Shown: positions 44,405-55,967 of the stretch, one piece after another
Position numbering within the stretch: position 1 is the first letter of the stretch
Layout of the letters: every line of letters starts with the position of its first letter
NCBI GenBank assembly: GCA_032622095.1
Contig: CP136061.1
Span: 96,595,345-96,659,344 of the forward strand
Source: Siphonodentalium dalli
Taxonomy: Eukaryota; Mollusca; Scaphopoda; Gadilida; Siphonodentaliidae
Direction: 5' to 3'
Length of the DNA stretch: 64,000 nucleotides
Translations under genes and position numbers: made by a program
The notes under the pieces: model-generated
The model's database searches: none
What the model saw: only the letters and a program-made list of their open reading frames with translations
What the model was told of the DNA's origin: nothing

Positions 44405-45175
44405 AATTATTTTATTTACAGAACCATTCCCACAATAATATAATTGTGTATTATAGTATAGTGGTATCGCACATTGCTCACTACTGATGTGGGTACCATA
44501 GAACAAATTCATATAAAGAGTATTTATTCCAAGGTTATAGTCTATTTATTTAGATACCTCTCGCTTGCCCTTTGTAAACTGCAACGGGACAGACTGCTCT
44601 GGAAACCATTAGTGAAGAAATCCACCAGTGGAGACGAACATCCACACACCCATTTCTAAACAAAACAGATTCTATTGATATTTACAGAACATCATTTATT
44701 TTCAGAACCATTTCCACAATAAAATTCCATTTAGTACAATAACATATCAAAGTTTAATAAAAACGTGACGATAAACTGCGTGAAATGTCAAAGCATTGAT
44801 CAATATTCTGAAAATCATATTCAGACTAAAATATTTGAACTTACTACACGTTTAGCGATGTTTGTTTACAAATTACTGTAAACGTTTTATGTTCATAACA
44901 ATGGTCTCAGCATGCGCAATTTCGTTATTGGAGACCTATCAGTAACATATATAAGAACAAAGTTTATCTAGTTACCCACGTTCATCTTATTACACCCTCC
45001 AGTAGTGTTTTTACTTGTCAATGGAGCTATGGGCGAGATATGATTAGAAAGGTACTTGGATATTTTCGTACTCGTTGTTAATGTTTTACAGACTATTGTT
45101 TACCCTCTGCGAGTGATTTTGATCCATGTAACACAAAATGCTTTTATTTACAGAACCATTTCCACAATATATCAT
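44405..45175 (+). repeat. three copies of a splice-acceptor/exon-start motif
   Basis: TTTACAGAACCATT(T/C)CCACAATA appears at about 44416, 44696 and 45148. Only the third continues into the transmembrane exon; the first two run into AT-rich DNA. Confidence 0.75.
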
Positions 45176-45238
45176 CGTGATCATTGTTCTCGGCTCCTTG
45201 CTTGTGATCGTCATGGCGGCAGCTCTTCTTATTTACAG
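45154..45238 (+). CDS. natriuretic-peptide-receptor-like guanylyl cyclase, exon e (transmembrane)
   Basis: Acceptor TTTATTTACAG; completes a split Lys codon, then PFPQYIIVIIVLGSLLVIVM and AAALLIYR; donor GTGAGA at 45239, phase 2. A single hydrophobic helix of about 23 residues followed by Tyr-Arg fits the membrane-crossing exon of receptor guanylyl cyclases. No kinase-homology or cyclase exon is recognisable in the remaining 18.7 kb, so either a very long intron follows or this transcript lacks them. Confidence 0.88.
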
Positions 45239-45449
45239 GTGAGAAGAAACCCATGGGTAGTGCTAGTGCTAGTGGTAGTGGTCGTGCATTCGGCAGCAAA
45301 TCACCTATGTGTATGGCACTCTTCCATAGTGCCTGGCTTTACTACAGCTTATGTGGCGCTGTCCCGCCTCAGTTTTGTTGAATAAATAATTATATTTAGT
45401 TTCTTGTGTGTTGTGTGTTGTGCATGTTCATTCTATTTAGTTTCAAATC

Positions 45450-45639
45450 CTAACCAGAGTTCGCCCTGCCGTTTGCCAAATATGCCAAATGCAAAAATAA
45501 TTTTGATTTTACCAACACAAATTAGTTTTAACAAGCCACTTTTCAATTCCTCAAGAATCTTAAAGAATATTTGTCCGTCAAATCCATTAATTTCATGAAA
45601 TCATTACACTGAGCGGCATTTCATAAAATTAGGAAAAGT
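45450..45639. repeat. TTTGGCAA-type dispersed repeat, copy 2
   Basis: AGAGTTCGCCCTGCCGTTTG then GCCAAATGCAAAAATAA; parallels 12550-12690 and 54636-54760. Confidence 0.45.
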
Positions 45640-46024
45640 TAAAGATATATAATCCGAATTAACGCTCCTAAATTACAATTTCTTTGACTTCGGGGTAAAG
45701 CTATTTGATTCGAGTCGCGGAGTCCACCAATCAAAGCTCAGAGTGATCAGATATCGATTTTTGAAATTTGTTATTTTTCACCACATGGAATATTTGGCGG
45801 CCTAGCAAATATTCGACGGGCTGACCGATATACTATCGATACCAAATTACGTTAGACAAAATGTTGATATATCACTTTTTGGAAAATTATATAATTGTGT
45901 TGACATTGGTTGAGCATTATTTGTGGGTAATTAATCGATTCTGGTAACTAAAGCGTCTTTTGAAGAAATATTTTTGTTGTTGGAATCTGATGATACTGAG
46001 ACCATCGGCTCGGATTGTGAACCT
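45640..46024. repeat. dispersed repeat with TTTAAAGGTACT ends, copy 4
   Basis: Aligns with 25450-25917 in reverse; its terminal ACCTTTAAA supplied the TTAA target for the piggyBac-like MITE that follows. Confidence 0.6.
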
Positions 46025-46423
46025 TTAACCCTTTACCCAACAGAATGGCCCTGTGCCAATGCATTCTCTTATATATGCGAGTCGACCATAGGTCGCCTCG
46101 CATATATAAGAGAATGCATTGGCTTAACACATTAAAAATTATAAAATTGTTAAAGAATGTAAGAAAAAATGGTAAAAAGTGTTAAAAAAAGATTTTTTTA
46201 GGCCAATGCATTCTCTTATATATGCGAGGCGACCTATGGTCGCCTCGCATATATAAGAGAATGCATTGGCACAGGGCATAACTGTAATGATCACAATGTG
46301 GTCAGTGAGCCGGTTCCAATGATATCCATATTTGTATGGTTCTATTGAGACAGACCGAAGATATTTTAGGCTGTTGAAGCTTTATTTGGCCGGTTTTGGC
46401 CGGTTTGTTGGGTAAAGGGTTAA
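46025..46423. mobile_element. piggyBac-like MITE (TTAA, CCCTTTACCC ends), copy E
   Basis: TTAA at 46025-46028 and 46420-46423; hairpins 46053-46123 and 46201-46271, both near-perfect. Confidence 0.9.
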
Positions 46424-47430
46424 CACATCTGTCAAAATGCCGTTAATTTGATAGCATTAGCATTGACGTGTGGTGGATTAATATAGTATCTATATAGCTA
46501 GTCGTCTTTGCTTCGATGTACCCTTTTGACGAATCAACCCTTCGACAATTGTATTGTTCGTTTATTGGGGGCCTTTTTATCGATATTAAAAATCGTTCAA
46601 CGGTAATTATCGAAATACAGCACTCAACGTTTCAGAAAGTGATAACATTTTACAACTTGGTAAACAATATCTTCATTTGGCTAAACATTTGGCTAAACAT
46701 TTGGCAAACGTACATTTCGGACCAGGGCGGACCTTGGTCCTAATCCTAGACCTCCATTCCCCTCACCACCCATCCCACCCACACCAGCATCCCAACCCAC
46801 CCCACACCACCCATTCATTTACCCTTAACATAGGAGCAACCAATCGCATATTCTAGTGTAAACACTACAACACCAAATGAGTGTATGTTATAATATAAAT
46901 CCGGGATACATATAGCTTTCGGAATATTAGCGCGAAAACTTCAAAGTATTTTTACGATGTTAATAATTCAGAAGGATATATATCATGCAGCTGGCGAAAC
47001 AACCTCTAGTCGTATATGCTGTGTCTATAATTGTCATCGTGTGTTAAATTGGCGCGGTTTATTTGAACCTAAATACATTACATAACATGTTAAATCAGAC
47101 ATAAAATGCACCTATATGTTTCATGAAAAACGACTGAAGCTAAATTGCCCCATTTTTGTTTCCGCAGTTTTACTTTCTATGGCTCCATTAAGGCTGCTCA
47201 GACATATGAAATCCTTTTAAGATCTATAGATCTATTTTGATACCGGACATAAATGCTACAATTACTATAAGTATAATTGGATATCCAAAACTGTCCTCAG
47301 CCTTTAAATTGTAATGTCTGCAGATACTGCTTGCGAGTTTGTATTGTATATCGATTTATGTGTATCGATTCATCAGTGTCATATGTTAGTGGTCTGGAGT
47401 ACACACAGACGTTCAGACGTCGCATATAGG
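46424..47430. other. no recognisable gene
   Basis: AT-rich, with a C-rich CCCACCC stretch at 46760-46815 and TTTGGCTAAAC/TTTGGCAAAC repeats near 46680. Confidence 0.4.
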
Positions 47431-47435
47431 GTATC

Positions 47436-47492
47436 CCGCATTTAATAAGTTCAACATATATCGTTTGTTGAACTTATTATCTGAACATTTCC
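47436..47492. repeat. small hairpin AATAAGTTCAAC / GTTGAACTTATT, copy 2
   Basis: Same arms and flanking TGAACATTTCC as 24366-24430. Confidence 0.55.
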
Positions 47493-47636
47493 CACCAATC
47501 CTTCTGCATCTGTATTTTATCTTTTTGTCAGTCTGCCTTCTAATATTTTTCCCCTGAGCACCCCTCCAAATAAATAATAGGCCATTTCATTATATAATTT
47601 TATACCTGCATTTGGAGCATCTAGAAATATATATAA

Positions 47637-47848
47637 CTAGCAGGTGACCCGACTTCGTCCGGGCTTTGACCTTGAATTGACAATTTTGAAGGTCGATGTC
47701 AGGTCGGAATCACTATTTGACCCGTCCAAAAGACTCCCCGGACAAAATCACCCGTAGGTATCAAATTTCGTCGAAATCCGTCCAGCAGTTTTCCCGGCCA
47801 TAGCTAACAGACAAATAAACAGACAGAAGTCCCAAAATATATATTAGA
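47637..47848 (-). mobile_element. Helitron-like element, single short copy
   Basis: On the minus strand it begins A|TCTAATATATATTTTGGG and ends CCCGGACGAAGTCGGGTCAC...CTAG|T, matching the array at 32794-34177. Confidence 0.68.
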
Positions 47849-48049
47849 TCATTTGTGGGTACCCGTTTCAAGGTGAAGGTCACATCGGGCGGAAAAACTG
47901 ACCCAATGAAAATCTCCCCCATTCCCAGGAACCCCTAAGTACGAACACAGAGCACAGACAACACGCTCATGTCTGTACACAGATACAACACGCTCATGTC
48001 TGGACAGATACATGCTCTTTAGCAACGACACTGCGGATACGAACGCTCT

Positions 48050-48250
48050 TTAACAATCACGTGATTAACCCATGAATTTCCATTGTGGTGGCGGGGGATT
48101 GGACAATGAGTGCTCTGACGTTCTCAGAAGCGGTGCGATGACACTCCATCTGGATTTTACCCTTAGATAGCAAGTTTGGGCTAAATCCGCCCGGCAGTTT
48201 TCCCGGCCATAGCTAACAGACAAACAGAAGTGGCAAAATATATAGTAGAA
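48050..48250 (-). mobile_element. Helitron-like 5' fragment
   Basis: The minus strand begins TCTACTATATATTTTGCCAC and continues with CTGTTAGCTATGGCCGGGAA; the 3' end is lost. Confidence 0.55.
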
Positions 48251-48414
48251 GAGCATCTAGAAATATATATAAAGATCATATAGAAAGCGTTGATCACGCC
48301 GGGCTACCATTCTGATGCGTCAGGACTGAATTGATTATTTAAAAGACACAAAGTACAACTTGTCGAATAAGTTATAAAGAATAAACTTATCGAATATCGA
48401 TTTTTATACACACA

Positions 48415-48419
48415 TATAT

Positions 48420-48512
<93 letters not shown>

Positions 48513-48560
48513 CTAAGACTATGTAATATCGATTTTTATACACACATATATATATATGTA
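48415..48560. repeat. (TA)n microsatellite inside a 100-bp duplication
   Basis: Long (AT)n flanked by two copies of AATATCGATTTTTATACACA and CCTAAGACTATGTAATATCG. Confidence 0.85.
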
Positions 48561-48599
48561 TATTCCTAAGACTATGTAATATCGATATTTGCAGTGGGT

Positions 48600-49264
48600 T
48601 CTTGGTATCAATCCATGTTCTTTACGATATTATATCGTGGGATTCGTTAGTTATTTGTCCCCCTCCTATAGTTAAGAACGCATTAATTGTGAGTGCATCA
48701 AAGTGGTCGATAAACTCACAGTCATTACGCCTATTTTGAATTGTACAGATTATTTAGGAAACCCATCACCATTATTTTCACATTATTCACCATATCTCCC
48801 ATTAGAAAATATCGCGGAAATCGACCCAAGATTGCATCTCATTTCGCATCCTGACATTGGAATTAGGTCGCCACTCCGCATCCCGTATGAGCAGGCAACG
48901 TTCTCCGCAATGTATCTGGTCTTTGAAACGCACCACGGCGGAACGTAATGGTTAGTGTAGACAACTATGGTCTGGCATGGAATAATGTATGATTAGTTTA
49001 GCAAATTCCGTACAATAAATGTAGGTGTTTGTCGTTCTAATACATAGAAGATGAATGTTCTCGAATCAAGAACAGCTATATAAATAAATAGACACTCTTT
49101 TAAAAGATAGTTTTCTCCTAAATTTTCAAGATATTATAGATTGTTCCCGTTGTACCTGCAGACAGTTATAATTAAACATTACATGCAAAATAGAACATGT
49201 GTTTACTGTTTTGTTATTGAAATACATGTATCATATCATTCAACCAAATGTGCATACATTTATA
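48600..49264. other. no recognisable gene
   Basis: An 81-codon frame at 48703-48948 (Pro/Ile-rich) lacks recognisable motifs. Confidence 0.35.
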
Positions 49265-49600
49265 TGTTAAGTCCCGGGGACATGGCGACGTGCCTAACAC
49301 CCCAAATTTTGTACAACATTTAAACAGTTGGAAATTGTATTCCTGACTCCACATTAGTTGGACATTTTACACCACATATATGTTGAAATTGTTCTGTTTT
49401 TTTTGTTGTTGATTTTCTAACCTGTAATTAGTGGTGAAATCCTCTTTTTCTTTTTTTACCAACATTAGGACATTTTTCTACTTATGGTCAATGTCAGGTT
49501 GGAAATTTACAATAGTTGGAAAGCTTGAGGTAACAATTGGAAAAGTTCCAACCCAAGGGGCCAAGGGAGGGGGTACAGTTGTAAATATAAAGGTGGACAC
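49265..49600. repeat. relative of the loop of the palindromic element
   Basis: Aligns by eye with 5663-5975 (see the loop entry). No 6-bp duplication or palindrome arms are visible around it. Confidence 0.7.
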
Positions 49601-49649
49601 CCCTCCGTCCCTCTCGGTACCATTTGATAATTGTGTATCAAGTGGTTCA

Positions 49650-49805
49650 ATAGATTAATACACAATTAACCACTAATGAATAACTAGTTAAACACGAATT
49701 AATAAATAATTGACTTCTAACTAATAACTAGTTAGCCATTAATCAATACATAATTAACCACTAATAGTTATACACTAATTAATAAACAATTAGCCACTAT
49801 TTGCT
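49650..49805. repeat. degenerate AT-rich tandem repeat (TTAACCACTAAT units)
   Basis: Units of roughly 20-30 bp containing (A/T)TAACCACTAATNAATA and TAACTAGTTA. Confidence 0.6.
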
Positions 49806-50119
49806 TGTTATCGTATTAAACCGTGCATCGAATTATCACTTTTTTAGGTTACACATGTTATCTTGTCACCCGAACTTTGACTTCCTTGATCTTCAGCAAA
49901 CCGATTCTTGTATGGCAATAAGGTATTTTCAGATTGCCCAGGTTCCTATTCCCATATAATGTTAAGACAAGAATAACTCCAACACACGTACTGCTACACA
50001 TTCGCTATTTTCAGCATTCCTTTATAAACATTCACATCATATTAGCATAGACTCGTACACATTTTATCCAGGGATATGGCAGGCCAAACACAGGTTTATC
50101 CATGAGTTTAATTCCAATA

Positions 50120-50596
50120 TCGCGTAATTCTTAACAAAGGCCTTCTATACAGTGAGTGATACATAATTAAAATATAATTTTAATTAATATTTACCTATAA
50201 GTAGATACAGGTATGAATCAAACAGCCAATGTCAGCCATATTGTACTCCATGCTACTGGCAACTGGTCATTTTACAGTGTCCATTTCAACACTTCACATG
50301 GTTGACAGGAAGTAGAGAGTGGATACGATGCACTGGCCAGTTATATCAAAAAAGCATTTAAAACTGTTGACAGTTATCATGCCCAGTGATCACTTCCTTG
50401 CTCAGTTAGCAATTTGCTATAAGTGTTGAAATGGACACAGCACTTGTACACTGTAAAATGACCAGCACGGAATACAATATGGCTGACATTGTCTGTTTTT
50501 TTCATACCTGTACCTACTTATATGTAAATATTAATTACAAGAATATTTTAATTAGTTATCACACACTGTTTAGAAGGCCTGTGATTCTTAATAATC
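50120..50596. mobile_element. large foldback element, arms about 170 bp
   Basis: Left arm 50125-50300 and right arm 50422-50596 are inverted. Shared blocks are AGGCCTTCTA(T/A)ACAGTG, AGATACAGGTATGAA-like, CAATGTCAGCCATATTGTA and TGACCAGxxGC / GTGTCCATTTCAACACTT. The loop is about 120 bp. No ORF beyond chance. Confidence 0.75.
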
Positions 50597-50671
50597 AAGA
50601 CGGAATGGGAATACGGTGTTTCGGGACAACATGAAGGAGCCGTCAGAGTAGTCAAGTCAAATTTAGTTTAT

Positions 50672-50985
50672 TAAAGATACGGGCGGCGTTGGCGGTGGGT
50701 ATGTTGTTGAAATATTCACCTCCGTCAAAAACCGCCATAAACAGAAAGAATAGTAAAATATAGACAGACCTTGTTCTTATACCAATCAGAAATATGGCAT
50801 AAAACAGTATGTTATTGTCAAATGGGTTTCCTTTGATGTGTAAACAAAAGCAAAAAAACGTTACAGAACCTGGCTTTTGTTTAGATCCGGATATGGTAAA
50901 CATTAAGAGCGTTATTTGTTACTGTTTTCCTGATATGGAAATAATAAAGAGCGTTTTATCATTTGTGTGTGATTAACCACTCGAA
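50672..50985. mobile_element. ACGGGCGGCG-ended repeat, end B, split by LINE copy 2
   Basis: Starts ATACGGGCGGCGTTGGCGG and runs to GTGTGTGATTAACCA, where the LINE begins. The other half resumes at 53150. Confidence 0.6.
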
Positions 50986-50986
50986 T

Positions 50987-51544
50987 ATTAACTATGACTA
51001 TTATATGGATTCGTTCTTACCAGCGGCAATTACTGAATGGAACAAACTGTCGGAATCTACAAAGGGTAGCAGAACAATCGACGAATTCAAAAAGGAACTC
51101 AACAATGACAATATGCGTCCACCTGCCCATTTTTATCATAGTAAATGCCGTAAATCACACATCCTTCATACCCGGTTAAGACTGAACTGTAGCCACCTGA
51201 GTGGAGACCTGACAGATAATCATGTTAAAAATTTCCCCTTTTGTCTATGTGGGGAATTTGAGACAACTTACCACTATCTCTTTGAATGTACACTTTATCA
51301 AGAGCCCAGAAGAGAACTATATGACTCCCTACCCAATGTTGCCCTATCTGAAAACACTCTACTGCGGGGATCAAGGGAGCTTAGCCTTCGCGAAAACAAA
51401 GAAATATTTAATGCAGTTCAGACGGGAGCATCTCACTTTGCCGACGGCTATTGTTTCCAGGGGTACTTGCACGAGGTGTCAATAATCCCTTACTTCAATC
51501 ATTTGCCGCTTATAGTCTATTCCTCTTTTCTTTTAGTGTTTTAA
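50987..51544 (+). pseudogene. LINE reverse-transcriptase C-terminal fragment
   Basis: Encodes DSFLPAAITEWNKLSE, HFYHSKCRKSHILHTRLRLN and a knuckle CLCGEFETTYHYLFEC, in the same order as residues near 300-397 of the LINE protein at 41178. The end (after FNAVQTGASH) diverges, so it is damaged. Confidence 0.75.
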
Positions 51545-52033
51545 TGGTTTGTCCTCTCTTTTTGTAGGTTTTTAATGATTTGTCAATTTGGGAACTTGGG
51601 TTTTGGAACCTTTGGTGCTGCTTCAATGTTGATGTTAGGAAATAATCTATGTCATGTTTTATTTATTTATTTATGCAAAATAATTAATAAAATACATACA
51701 AGGAGATAACAAACATATAACAAATACACGACAATACTTTAACAAAAAGCTCAATGGCGAACTAATTTAGCGATTGAATCTAAGTATTCTACAATGTTGA
51801 TCTCGTTTTCACTGAATATTCTCTTGAAATGTCTAAGAGACGCGTTGGCCGCCGGATATTTTCTTCTCCATTGTTGAACCCTGCCACCACCAGTAAGTTG
51901 AAGTATCGTCGATTCTGTATATGCTTGCTCTTTATTAATGTGGTCGATCGTGTCGAATGTTTGGTTTTGATGGAAATATGTCTTTAATCGCGTTCCGTGC
52001 CGCTTTCTCGTAGTCTGTGAACACGGTTGGTGT
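51545..52033. other. unclassified, A-rich tail on minus strand
   Basis: A minus-strand 97-codon frame (51751-52044) ends just before an AT-rich tail near 51660-51710, which might be another retroelement 3' end. I do not recognise the peptide. Confidence 0.3.
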
Positions 52034-52275
52034 GTTAAAAGCACGGGCGGCGTTCGTTGCAGAAATGTTTATATTTGTTCAAATCTCCATCAACAGAAGA
52101 ACACCAAAATATATACAGTTCCGCTCATATACCAAACACAATCAGCGCGTAACTAGTATATTGTCGTCAAGACGTACGATGGTGTACGTAAACAATATTC
52201 TGCTCGTGTTACAGAAGTTGTGTTTCTGTGCTTCTGTTTACATAACACAGCGCAATTCTACTGAGAACTTGCCAT
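52034..52275. mobile_element. ACGGGCGGCG-ended repeat, end A fragment
   Basis: CACGGGCGGCGTTCGTTGCA onward to CATAACACAGCGCAATTCTA, in the same orientation as 13973-14215. Confidence 0.65.
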
Positions 52276-53149
52276 GATGCAGGCAGAACATTGAATATGA
52301 TCAACTTTGGAGAGACATTGGGTTTATATAGCTTAATACGATCGCTCAATACGAATAACAGTTTACTACTATTTCACTGACTGAACATGAAAATCGCTCA
52401 TCTCACTTGAAACTCGTTTAGGCAGCATGCTAAAACAACATTGCAAACGGGAGCCGGGCAAACTGTTATAAAATTAATACAGACTATAGGCGCGACGCTC
52501 ACACCTTGCCGGCGATATTTTTGCAGGCTCGTCGGCAAAGTGAGAATATATCATGAGACATATATCATGAGAACAAAAAGATTCCCATGATTCTATCACC
52601 TGTATACATACGGACAACGAATTGCTTTGGATTCTGGTCGAGTTATGCGGCATCATGATATTCCCCACTGTTTATGCCTAATTACAAATTGACAAATGCA
52701 ACCAATAAATATCTGGGCTTGACCCCCTCCCATGGCGCCTGACGCACGAAGAATACTATAGACGAGCATCATTACTAATACGCAATAAATCAACTCAACT
52801 ATTGAAAACTACCCCCTCTCCCAGCATCTCATCCCTTTTATATCTCTATCTCTCTCGCTCTCTCTTTCTCTCTCTCTCGTCCTCTCTACCTCTTTCTCGT
52901 TCACAATTTCTCTCCCTGCTTCTAACGACATCATCATTACTATAATTATGATATTTTCATTCCTTCCCGTCCGACCCCCTCTCTACACTTAATGAAGAGC
53001 GGGCGCGAAACAAAAGGGGAGCAAACTTAATAAAAGCCCTTGGGCTTGTTGTTTAATCCCCTTTCCAATCAATCGAATTTATATTATTCTATTTTCCTGT
53101 AAAATGTCTGTTAAATGTTTATATATGTTATTATTTTGATTGGAATAAA

Positions 53150-53388
53150 ATATGTTTACACTAACCAATAGAATTGCGCTGTGTTTTGTAAACAGAAGCA
53201 AAACTTCTGTAACACGAGCATGTTCTTGTTTACGTACACCGTCGTGCGTCTTGATAATATACTATTCACGCGCTGATTGTGTTTGGCATATGAACAAAAC
53301 TATATATATTTTAATATTCCTTCTGTTGAAGGCGATTTGAACAAATATGAATATTTCTGCAACGAACGCCGCCCGTGCCTTTAAATGT
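53150..53388. mobile_element. ACGGGCGGCG-ended repeat, end A, right of LINE copy 2
   Basis: Begins TAACCAATAGAATTGCGCTG and ends GCAACGAACGCCGCCCGTGCC; completes the element interrupted at 50985. Confidence 0.65.
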
Positions 53389-53544
53389 ACGTCAACACAT
53401 TAGCGGCGTTTCTTGTATCCGTGATATCCAAAGTCTCTCGGGTAATTAAACACGTGCTGTGTCTGCCAGTTACTAAAATAAAATAAAATGTTGGTCTGAG
53501 ACATCGGCTACTCTTATTACACAGTGAAACACTCCGCCAATGAA

Positions 53545-55815
53545 CTAAATGCTAGATTGTTCTTCTACTGGTAGAAACAGTACCAATCGGGAAATAAACG
53601 TCAAGTTTGCTCTTCTACTGGTAGAACTAGCACCCATCTGTGAACGGATCTCGGGATAACGGTGTCCCTTTGTCCTTTGTATGTCGCGTTTTTTGTATCG
53701 AACGATTACGTCCCTGACCTTCCCATATTTGCTGTGAACCGATTCACAAACTAATCTCCATTGTCCCCGAATGTTATTGCTGTCTTGCACCAACCGACCT
53801 TTAGGTTGCGACTGGCGGTGTGCCATTTTTGTTTGATGATCAGCGTGTGGAAATAATCTATATTCCATCGTTTCCAATAGGCATCAACGACTTGTGCAAA
53901 CTTCCATCTTACGCGAAAGCACTCTGTATCCGCGAAACGTGTTGATGGTATCTTTGAAGAACTTCCCAACACAAGATCATTTGGGCGCAAGTAAATGCCG
54001 TCGTTCGGATCCCCACTTGTGAAGCACCACTACATTTCTGTAAAACGTCCGAGTTTTACGATCTCATCCCATGCTGCATCAAATGGCATCGAGTCCGTCT
54101 GTTTGCTTGCGGCCACAATTTGTGAGCCTCTGTCGGATATTATTTTCTTGGGAAATCCGCGAATGGCAACAAAATTGCTGAATGCCATCAGCTATTGGTG
54201 TCATACCCATCGATTAATTCAATGTGAAGAGTGCGGCTTGCGAAATATTGAACACAACCCCGTATGCCTTCCCATGTACACGACGTTTCACGGTGATAAG
54301 TGAACGGACCGAAGAGATCCATCCCTGTTCAGACGCTCTTGTGGTTGATTCCCCATTTATTGCATTACGCAGTGCTTTTCAAGCTTCCTGCACTGCACAC
54401 ATTTTCTTTATCAGAGTGACTATTTTCTTCTTTCGCCTGGGATCAACTCCCCCGTGGTCTTTCTTTTCTGCGAGTAGATTCCAGCACAATCTGTGTAATA
54501 TGGTGGTCTGTAGGTAGAAGTATCAATCTGGTTCTATTCCATGTTTCCTTTAACCATTCGTGACCGACCACCACGATGCCTTGATTATCGATCTCTGGTC
54601 GTATAGTTGTCGATGCCTAATCAGTGTGCGTGCTGCCACTTGCCAAATTTGCCAACGGCAAAAATAATTTACATTTGGCAAAAACATATTTTCATTTGGC
54701 AAAAGTTTTGGCAAGTCACTTTTTAAATTATCAAGAAAGAAAACTATTGGTCACTCATGACATTACTGTCAAGAAAGCATTGCAATTATTGGTGGTCTAT
54801 AAGGTTAGGGAATGTTAACACCTTTAACAAGATGCAGTTAATCTGACAGTTAATTCCGTTTCTGCCATTTGCAGTGATTCTGTGTCGATTTGATCTGACA
54901 CCCTCTTGAACTAGTGTTCTCTCTTAATTACCATCAGAATGCGCACTGTTCGTACCAATTGTTCCCAGTTATGTTAGATGGCATTGAAGGCAATACAGCT
55001 TAAATCGATCGGTACATGTGTGTGTCTACTCAAACTCAGTGTCACACACAAACAGTTTGGTAATTCGCTCGTTGACACATCACAATCTTGGCGTATCGAC
55101 CATTCTTCAACGGGACGCCGCAAAAATACTTGACCCTTTTGCCGCATCGACTGAGCCCCGATGTCACTTGGATTAGCCTCTCTCGTCGTCATATCTGCCA
55201 CGCTGTTTTCTCTTGCAGTCCACCACCATTCAGAGGGGTCAGTTTTTTACGTGTATCTCGGCTATTCGTGTGGATATGAAAGTGCCAAAGCCATATCTTT
55301 CCCTTTGTATCTGACAACGCACTATAATCGAATCTACAATAGCTCTCGAGTAATTCAGCCGAATTTCCTTTTTCTAACGTACATCGCATTCTAGCTGCAA
55401 TCACGGCACCACATAGCTCGATTGGTGTAATTGTTTGGTTTTAATGGTGCTATTCGAATCTTCGCCATTATTAGGTTAGTTTCAAATGTACCAATATCGG
55501 TTTTCCGTCTGGCATAAGCGCATTTAATCCCATCTGAGAATATAATTAGGGTTGGGTCACCAACGGCTGTGTCTGGTTATACACATCTATGGAATTCAGG
55601 TTTCTCTGCCTCAAATAATCGTTTGAAGAATGTCATCCATCCATTCCGCTGTGATTCGCTAACAGCAGCGTCCTAAATATCCTGGACATCATCTTTCTGT
55701 TTTGCGTTTGCTTCCATGCACATCTCTCTCAAACGCACCTTGGCGTCGAATATGAATGGCGTGAGTAGCCGTAGTGGATCAAACAGCATGGCGATCTGTT
55801 CTTCTGGTTAATTTG
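53545..55815 (-). pseudogene. BEL/Pao retrotransposon pol remnant
   Basis: Read on the minus strand from 55815 down, in shifting frames. First an EEQIAMLFDPLRLL...FIFDAKVRL block, then an RNase-H-like part (PTLIIFSDGIK, APLKPNN, AARMRCTLEK) and VADMTTREANPSD. An integrase core follows with GMDLFGPFT, GVVFNISQAAL, PRKxxPTEA. Then come RPNDLVLGSSSK and VRWKFAQVVDAYWKRW, and last an integrase tail NNIRGQWRL...KVRDVIVRYK. The order matches BEL/Pao pol. Several frameshifts and stops make it dead; no LTRs were found. ORFs on the other strand here are shadows. Confidence 0.8.
54636..54850. repeat. TTTGGCAA-type dispersed repeat, copy 3, inside BEL/Pao remnant
   Basis: CACTTGCCAAATTTGCCAAC followed by repeated TTTGGCAAAA; similar to 12560-12760. 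Confidence 0.55.
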
Positions 55816-55839
55816 ATCGGGACCCTTTCTAGAACCCCG

Positions 55840-55967
55840 GCACAATATGGGCGGGTCCAATTTCACGTGCGACCGTGTCCTTGACCTCGCTCATATACGC
55901 TCATATAGGAATATTTCTCGACAAGAACTCCCTAACTAGCCCGGGCGAAGTCAGGTACATCAGCTAG
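55840..55967 (+). mobile_element. Helitron-like 3' fragment
   Basis: ACAATATGGGCGGGTCCAAT onward, ending CCCGGGCGAAGTC...CAGCTAG|T like unit 3 of the 33-kb array. Confidence 0.6.

Larger units (their letters stand above)
36250..45153 (+). other. receptor intron 4
   Basis: 8904 bp. Filled with a hAT, piggyBac-like and TA-family MITEs, a nested LINE and hairpins listed separately. The stretches 36250-36836, 37382-38019, 38573-38825 and 39287-39631 show nothing else. Confidence 0.8.
50986..53149 (+). mobile_element. second copy of the LINE family, 5'-truncated and rearranged
   Basis: Inserted in the ACGGGCGGCG repeat with at least AACCA duplicated at both junctions. The 3' end GGAATAAAATATGTTTACAC equals that of 41170-43077. 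The 3' part contains another inserted repeat piece (52034-52275) and CT-rich DNA (52843-52893). Confidence 0.65.

Noticed and set aside
51751-52044. MULE-like or other transposase fragment on the minus strand
   Set aside because: A short upstream stretch recalls such proteins, but the similarity is too weak and frame-broken to claim.
53995-54517. Plus-strand ORFs near 54.0-54.5 kb and 55.1-55.4 kb
   Set aside because: Antisense shadows of the BEL/Pao pol remnant, which has clear motifs on the minus strand.
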